From Salvator merianae (taxonomy: Eukaryota > Chordata > Lepidosauria > Squamata > Teiidae): DNA of 64,000 nt. The position numbers were made by a program, and so were the translations under genes. Shown in pieces: positions 60,108-64,000 of this stretch; position 1 is the first letter of the stretch; every line of letters starts with the position of its first letter. The stretch lies in assembly GCA_003586115.2 (NCBI GenBank), contig QVOM02000025.1, forward strand, positions 80,749,089 through 80,813,088, in the 5' to 3' direction. The notes under the pieces are model-generated. The model did no database searches. It saw nothing but the letters and a program-made list of their open reading frames with translations, and was not told the origin of the DNA.

Positions 60108-60542
60108 TGCTATGAACCTTTCTGCACTTACCTTCACTGTTCCGGGACAGGGCCATATCCCAGAACAAGCAACTTGACGCACACTGGGACATGTTGGTGC
60201 TGGAGTGGAACAGGGATGTCCGCATTCAAGTGTCCCATTCAGTTCCAACCCCGGCTGCCTCTAGAGAGCCCTCGGAGGTAGCACTGAGGCTTCCTTTTCG
60301 GGTTGGACCCACTTACAGCGGTGCTTCCTGCAGTACCGCCAAAATAGGTCACCTTGTCAAGGTCTACAGCTATATCAGGATACAGCACCATTTTTGACAC
60401 CCAACCTGGTACACACTTCATCCAATGCAGACAAAGTATGACAGGGGAAGGTGGGGCCTGCTGTAGTCCACACTAGCATGCAGACAGCAGGCCCTTGTTT
60501 TGGGATTTATCCCGGCACAACAGTGAATGCAGAAAGGGCCTC
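60108..60542. mobile_element. Foldback family 2/3 hybrid
   Basis: The left end acctttctgcacttaccttc and right end gtgaatgcagaaagggcc are inverted, with ccgggacagggccatatccc near the left and gggatttatcccggcacaac near the right. Confidence 0.55.
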
Positions 60543-60559
60543 AGTGATTCAACTGAGCC

Positions 60560-60775
60560 AACACAGTGTAGTAACTCTAGTGTTAGACTAGAATCTCGGG
60601 GACCAGGCTTTAAAGCCCTATTTGGCCATAAAAACTAATTGAGTAAACTTGGGACCTGTTTCTCAGCCTAATCAACCTCCTAGGCTTGTTGTGAGGATAA
60701 AAGAGAGAGGAGGAAAATAATGTGTATCATCATGACACCTTCAGAAGAAAAGCAGAATATAACATGTTAAAATAA
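60560..60775 (+). mobile_element. Old tRNA-derived SINE (Sauria-related)
   Basis: The order tgtagtaactctagtgttag (A-box region), ctcagcctaatcaacctcct, gcttgttgtgaggataaaag and agaaaagcagaatataac matches the common squamate SINE layout in decayed form. Confidence 0.6.
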
Positions 60776-60948
60776 CAGCAAAATAAAAGTACAGTAACAA
60801 CAACTATATGTGGCAATCCACTAAGTTTTAGACATAAAATCAAGGAAAGGTAGGTTGCAATTTGCACACAGTCATGACAGTCCACCAAAAAGTGAAGGAG
60901 GAGTTGCAGCCCCCCAGGCTAACTCACCAGAGACAGAACTGTGGATGA

Positions 60949-61137
60949 AAACGGCCCTTTCTGTGCTGGGCCTTATTCTGGATTATACCCTGGAAAAGGG
61001 ATCTGCCATCCACATTTTAGCACAGACTACAGCAGGCCATGGTCAGGGCCTGCTGTTGTCTGCAAGCACTAACATGTAGATGGGAGGTCCCTATTCTGGG
61101 ATATAATCAGGAATAAGGCCTAGTACAAAAAGGGCCA
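60949..61137. mobile_element. Foldback family 3, complete
   Basis: The left arm ggccctttctgtgctgggcc and right arm ggcctagtacaaaaagggcc are inverted; inner pairs include ttattctggattata / tataatcaggaataa. It lies 111 bp from the furin-like exon at 61248. Confidence 0.65.
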
Positions 61138-61247
61138 AAATGACATTACTTGCAGTTCTGAGCTCCATGGAGGAAAGCCAGGATAGACCTGCAGTTCACA
61201 AGCAACAAGCAGTGCCCACGATCATGCAGCATTTGTCATGCACTTAC

Positions 61248-61391
61248 CAGTGCAATATCCCACCAGATTAAGATACTGTTCCTCTTTGCAGGGAGTCCTA
61301 CATCTTCCATTGACAAAAGTGGCATGGGGTTGACAGGTTGCGCACTCCGTATCGGAAGGCCCGCTGCATGTTTTGCAAGAGGGGTGGCACA
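61248..61391 (-). CDS. FRAS1: FRAS1 exon, furin-like repeat 1 of 7 in window
   Basis: This 144-nt exon encodes 48 residues. The minus-strand acceptor reads ...gtcatcag before TGTGCCACCC and the donor is ACTG/gtaagt, so it starts and ends in phase 1. The peptide begins CHPSCKTCSG and ends GYCT, with eight cysteines spaced as in FU repeats: a CxxxCxxC head, CxxC in the middle, CxxxC, and a final Cys. Such repeats form a rod-like, disulfide-rich segment of the extracellular FRAS1 N-terminal half. It is separated from the next recognised exon by a 23.7-kb intron, so further FU exons could lie between. The last base G plus AT of the next exon would give an Asp codon. Exact placement among the roughly 14 FU repeats cannot be fixed without a reference alignment. 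Confidence 0.93.
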
Positions 61392-62932
61392 CTGATGACA
61401 GCAAGAAGATACAGAGCTCTGCTAAGACAATCTTCACGTTTGACAAAGGCAAAACACTGGCTTTGAAGCTTACAAAACACATTTGTATTTAATGCACCAA
61501 TATACCTATACATATAAATAACACAAACAGCAGATGTTCCTTTTCGCTGCATCTTGGTGGAGGGAAGTCTCTAGCCACAGCATGGGATGCAAGCAGGATC
61601 TTGACAGTGAATGAATGTGGCATTCAAAAGCAAATACAGAAGCTTCTACAAGAAAGCAGAGTGGTCTGTTGGGAAGATCCAGAGCTTCTGCCAAGGCAGG
61701 GATTAACTGCTGCGCTGTATGAGATTCCAAGCCAGGTCCCAGCAATATGAAGGCCAGTCAAGGCAATCCACAACGATTTCCATGCTGGCCCTTGGGCTAC
61801 TAATTGAAATGCAACCATCTGTTGCGTGCATATGGACACAGATCTTCTGCACACACGTAAGAGCACTGACTGCATAAACACTTCTCCTGTGGCCAGATAA
61901 TAACCCACTTCAATAGACTCTTTTCCCTGAGTCTTTGCAACATTTCCTCCTCCATAAACTTCGAAGTCGGTAGCAGACTCTAAATGAAAAACAATAACCC
62001 AATACGGAGTAACAAAAAAGCTTTATCTCGCCTGTCGACTTGTGGCAAATAGACTATCCCCGGGCCTCTCCAAACACAAGCAGCGTGCTTTCACAAGCGT
62101 TTGCCATTAATAAAATAAAAAGAGCACTTCTTTTGTTATCTGTACAGCTATCAGCCAGACATTCCTCTGAACTTCTACCCACAAAACTCAGCCTTAAACT
62201 AAATGGGATCTTTATGGAAGATTATGGCTCACATTAATCTTTGAAGTTCCAAGCAAACATGCAATAAAGCAAGGAATAGCCCAGGCTACCATCATTGCCC
62301 CCCACTACTCTACTAGGCTATTTTGTTCTTCAAGATAATAAACATTTATAAATATAAGGACCTTTTGAATCATGTTTTCCACCACTGCATTTTGGATGGC
62401 TACCTATAAATATATACATGTAAAGTATTATTATCATGTGGGGTCTGAGTCAATTTCTTAGTGCTATAGATTATATGCTTTCCATTCTAAAGGGCCTGGG
62501 TTCAATCCAAACAAAAAAGATCTCCAAGGACAGATGACAGGAAAAATCCTTTCTAAAAACTTGCAGAATCACCAACTGGAACGTACTGTGATTTTAGAAG
62601 AATGGACACAGGCGTACCCCGTATACACAATATGCACACAGGTATGCATACATACCAGCATGGTTTGGGGAGCTGGAGTTGAAAGCAAGATTTCTAATCA
62701 GAACTTCACCCTTCTCTGACCAAACCTGTGTGCACGCATAGACACACACACAGCAGTGCAGTTTAGGGACCTGAAAGCAAGGGTTCTAATGAGAGCTCTA
62801 ACTTTTTACCTCCATATTGTAGATTCAGTCTGTGGGCAGCCTCTGAGGCAAACTTTGCCTGGATTGTCAAAATCCTGTAAAGCTACCTAGAGCCTGCGAG
62901 CAAGGTGTGTTATTTGAGCTCATATCCCATTT

Positions 62933-63200
62933 AAGAACATAAGAGGGGCTTTGCTGGATCAGGCCATGGCCCATCTAGTCCAGCATTCTCTTTCACACAG
63001 TGGCCCACCAATTGCTTCTGGGCATTGACAAGCAAACGACAAAGATAAAACTTTCACCTGCTCTTGACTCCCCGCAAATGGCCTTTACAGACATCCTGCC
63101 CGTCTTTCCAACCTGGAGGCAGTACCTAGGCATCCATTCTAGTAGCCTGGATACACCTGACCTCGATGAATCTGTCCAATCCTGTATTAAAGGTATCCAT
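62933..63200 (-). mobile_element. CR1-like LINE 3' UTR
   Basis: The complement begins taagaacataagaggggctt, and runs through ccaattgcttctgggcattg to cctggaggcagtacctaggc. It is similar to 7075 but has lost most of the coding end. Confidence 0.75.
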
Positions 63201-63531
63201 GCTTGTGAGCTGCTGTATGTGCCTGGCCAGCCACTGTGAAAACATGGCAGGATGCACATGGTATGGTAACAGCCCCATGGGAAAGACTGGAGGATGGGCA
63301 ATCCTGCATCTATTAGACTACCATCCCAGTACAGAGTGCAGAAGCCACTATCAGAGATACTTTTAATGCAAAGCACAGAAACTGGTCTGATGGTGTTTTC
63401 TGCCACCCTCCGGCTCTACTCTTTAGTAATCTGCCCAGATCTATTTTCAAATAGTAATTGAAATAGTAATTGATTAACTTTTAAGGCCACTTTCTGCACC
63501 TTTCAAAAAAAAGATATGGGCAGAAACGTCA

Positions 63532-63559
63532 AAGCTGGGGAACTTTTGTTCCCCAGCTT
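63532..63559. repeat. Perfect hairpin
   Basis: The 12-bp arms aagctggggaac and gttccccagctt with a tttt loop. It lies in a possible foldback fragment starting at ggccactttctgcacc (63485). Confidence 0.6.
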
Positions 63560-63667
63560 CAGTGTTAGCACTGGTGGGAGGGGAGCAGCTGTGTGAAGAG
63601 CTTTCCAGCCACCTCCATGAAGCACTGTACTCTGCCATCATGCAGCTTCTGCCCAAGCATTTTCTAT

Positions 63668-63818
63668 ATCCTAAGGGTGATCCTGCACTGGCTGGTATAC
63701 CGGACCAGCAAGCATACTAGGAGACTCCTTTTCACACACTGGTGCAGTCTAAGGGAGACCCTGGGTGTGCAGAAGGGAGACTCCTAGTCCAGTATCTGCC
63801 AGTATAGAACCACTCTAA
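63668..63818. mobile_element. Foldback family 4, complete
   Basis: The left end ggtgatcctgcactggctgg pairs with ctgccagtatagaaccactc at the right. It contains actaggagactccttt / gggagactcctagt. It serves as the empty-site reference for the mariner insertion at 51.1 kb. Confidence 0.6.
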
Positions 63819-64000
63819 TTCACCCTCTTAGTTGTTCACTGGGGTCACAGCTGAGTATGCAACATACTCAAAATGCAGGTCCCTGAAAGTTTACTATTTC
63901 AGAAGTAACGCAGGCTGGTGTTCAGTGATAACCGCTACCTACGGACAGGCTTCTAATGCATCAATGCTGTCTTTCTACTGTCTGGATAATTCTCTGCCTA

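Larger units (their letters stand above)
37578..61247 (-). other. FRAS1: FRAS1 intron of 23.7 kb
   Basis: This is the largest intron in the window. It carries at least a dozen foldback copies, two L2 fragments, the Bov-B 3' end, one solo-LTR-like element and one mariner-like element. The segments 39430-40280, 43930-44580, 45620-46790, 47960-48750, 50180-51080, 53650-54900, 55700-56650, 58460-59140 and 59640-60100 are AT-rich with nothing recognised. I looked for additional phase 1-1 FU exons on the minus strand and found none that I could support; a scan with a profile would be more sensitive. Confidence 0.7.
10753..61391 (-). other. FRAS1: FRAS1 gene, internal portion (10 exons visible)
   Basis: Ten minus-strand exons with consensus splice sites define an internal part of FRAS1. 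Seven encode furin-like cysteine-rich repeats and the last three encode the start of the CSPG (NG2-like) repeat array. FRAS1 is a very large extracellular-matrix protein that works with FREM1 and FREM2 at epithelial basement membranes; that role is known for the family and not read from this DNA. FU repeats followed by CSPG repeats is the FRAS1 order; FREM proteins lack the FU block. Joined across the introns, the exons stay in frame with no stop. Junction codons computed from neighbouring exon ends are GAT, AAG, CCG, GAA, AGA, GCT, TCT and AGG, then a phase-0 join. Neither the start codon nor the stop codon is present. Human FRAS1 has about 14 FU repeats, so these seven should be the C-terminal half of the block, provided none is hidden in the large introns. 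Confidence 0.93.
61392..64000 (-). other. FRAS1: FRAS1 intron, 5' side (leaves window)
   Basis: This is upstream intron sequence. It has no recognised exon. It holds a CR1 tail (62933-63200), a hairpin (63532-63559) and a short foldback copy (63668-63818). The stretch 61400-62930 is AT-rich with no recognised repeat. Confidence 0.65.

Noticed and set aside
1..64000. CRISPR array, operon, phage or secondary-metabolite cluster
   Set aside because: The spliced FRAS1 exons and vertebrate LINE/SINE content identify this as animal nuclear DNA; no regularly spaced short repeats or prokaryotic gene layout is present.

Overview
The window is vertebrate nuclear DNA, most likely from a squamate reptile (a lizard; a gecko is possible but not shown). 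Three things point that way: two near-identical tRNA-derived SINEs of the Sauria/Squam type, two decayed Bov-B (RTE) LINE fragments, and several CR1, L2-like and L1 LINE remnants. I see no sign of a prokaryotic genome, operon, CRISPR array or phage.

Only one protein-coding gene is supported: part of FRAS1 on the minus strand, so the coding order runs from high to low coordinates. Seven exons each encode one furin-like cysteine-rich (FU) repeat with exactly eight cysteines: 61248-61391, 37425-37577, 35455-35601, 28788-28934, 21868-22008, 19609-19752 and 18499-18639. They are followed by a CSPG-repeat exon (16731-17001), a short 85-nt exon (14265-14349) and a second CSPG-repeat exon (10753-11079). 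All have AG acceptors and GT donors. All seven FU exons are phase 1-1. The last three run phase 1-2, 2-0 and 0-0 and join in frame. FRAS1 is a large basement-membrane-associated extracellular-matrix protein of the Fraser complex, and this combination of FU repeats followed by CSPG repeats separates it from the FREM paralogues. The upstream part (signal peptide, VWC domains, earlier FU repeats) and the downstream part (remaining CSPG repeats, Calx-beta domains, membrane segment) lie outside the window.

Everything else is intron, and much of it is transposon-derived. The dominant component is a group of short foldback (MITE-like) elements with shared ends close to GGCCCTTTCTGCACTT or GGGCCTGTTCGCACTT and extensive internal hairpins. 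I count roughly 30 whole or partial copies, on the order of one sixth of the window by eye. Several insertions date one another: an L1 tail with a 14-bp target-site duplication (1324-1881), a solo-LTR-like element inside a foldback hairpin (40764-41304), a Tc1/mariner-like element inside a foldback copy (51132-51511), and one foldback family inside another (about 17495-17672 and 58024-58402).

Layout: 1-10.75 kb intron with L1, CR1, a tRNA-SINE and foldbacks; 10.75-22.0 kb the exon-dense part (six exons); 22.0-37.6 kb four FU exons including the one at 22.0 kb, with L2, CR1, Bov-B, RTE and two Sauria SINEs between them; 37.6-61.2 kb one 23.7-kb intron packed with foldbacks, L2, Bov-B 3' end, LTR and mariner; 61.2-64 kb the first visible FU exon and the start of the next intron. 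No CpG island, promoter or noncoding RNA gene was recognised.
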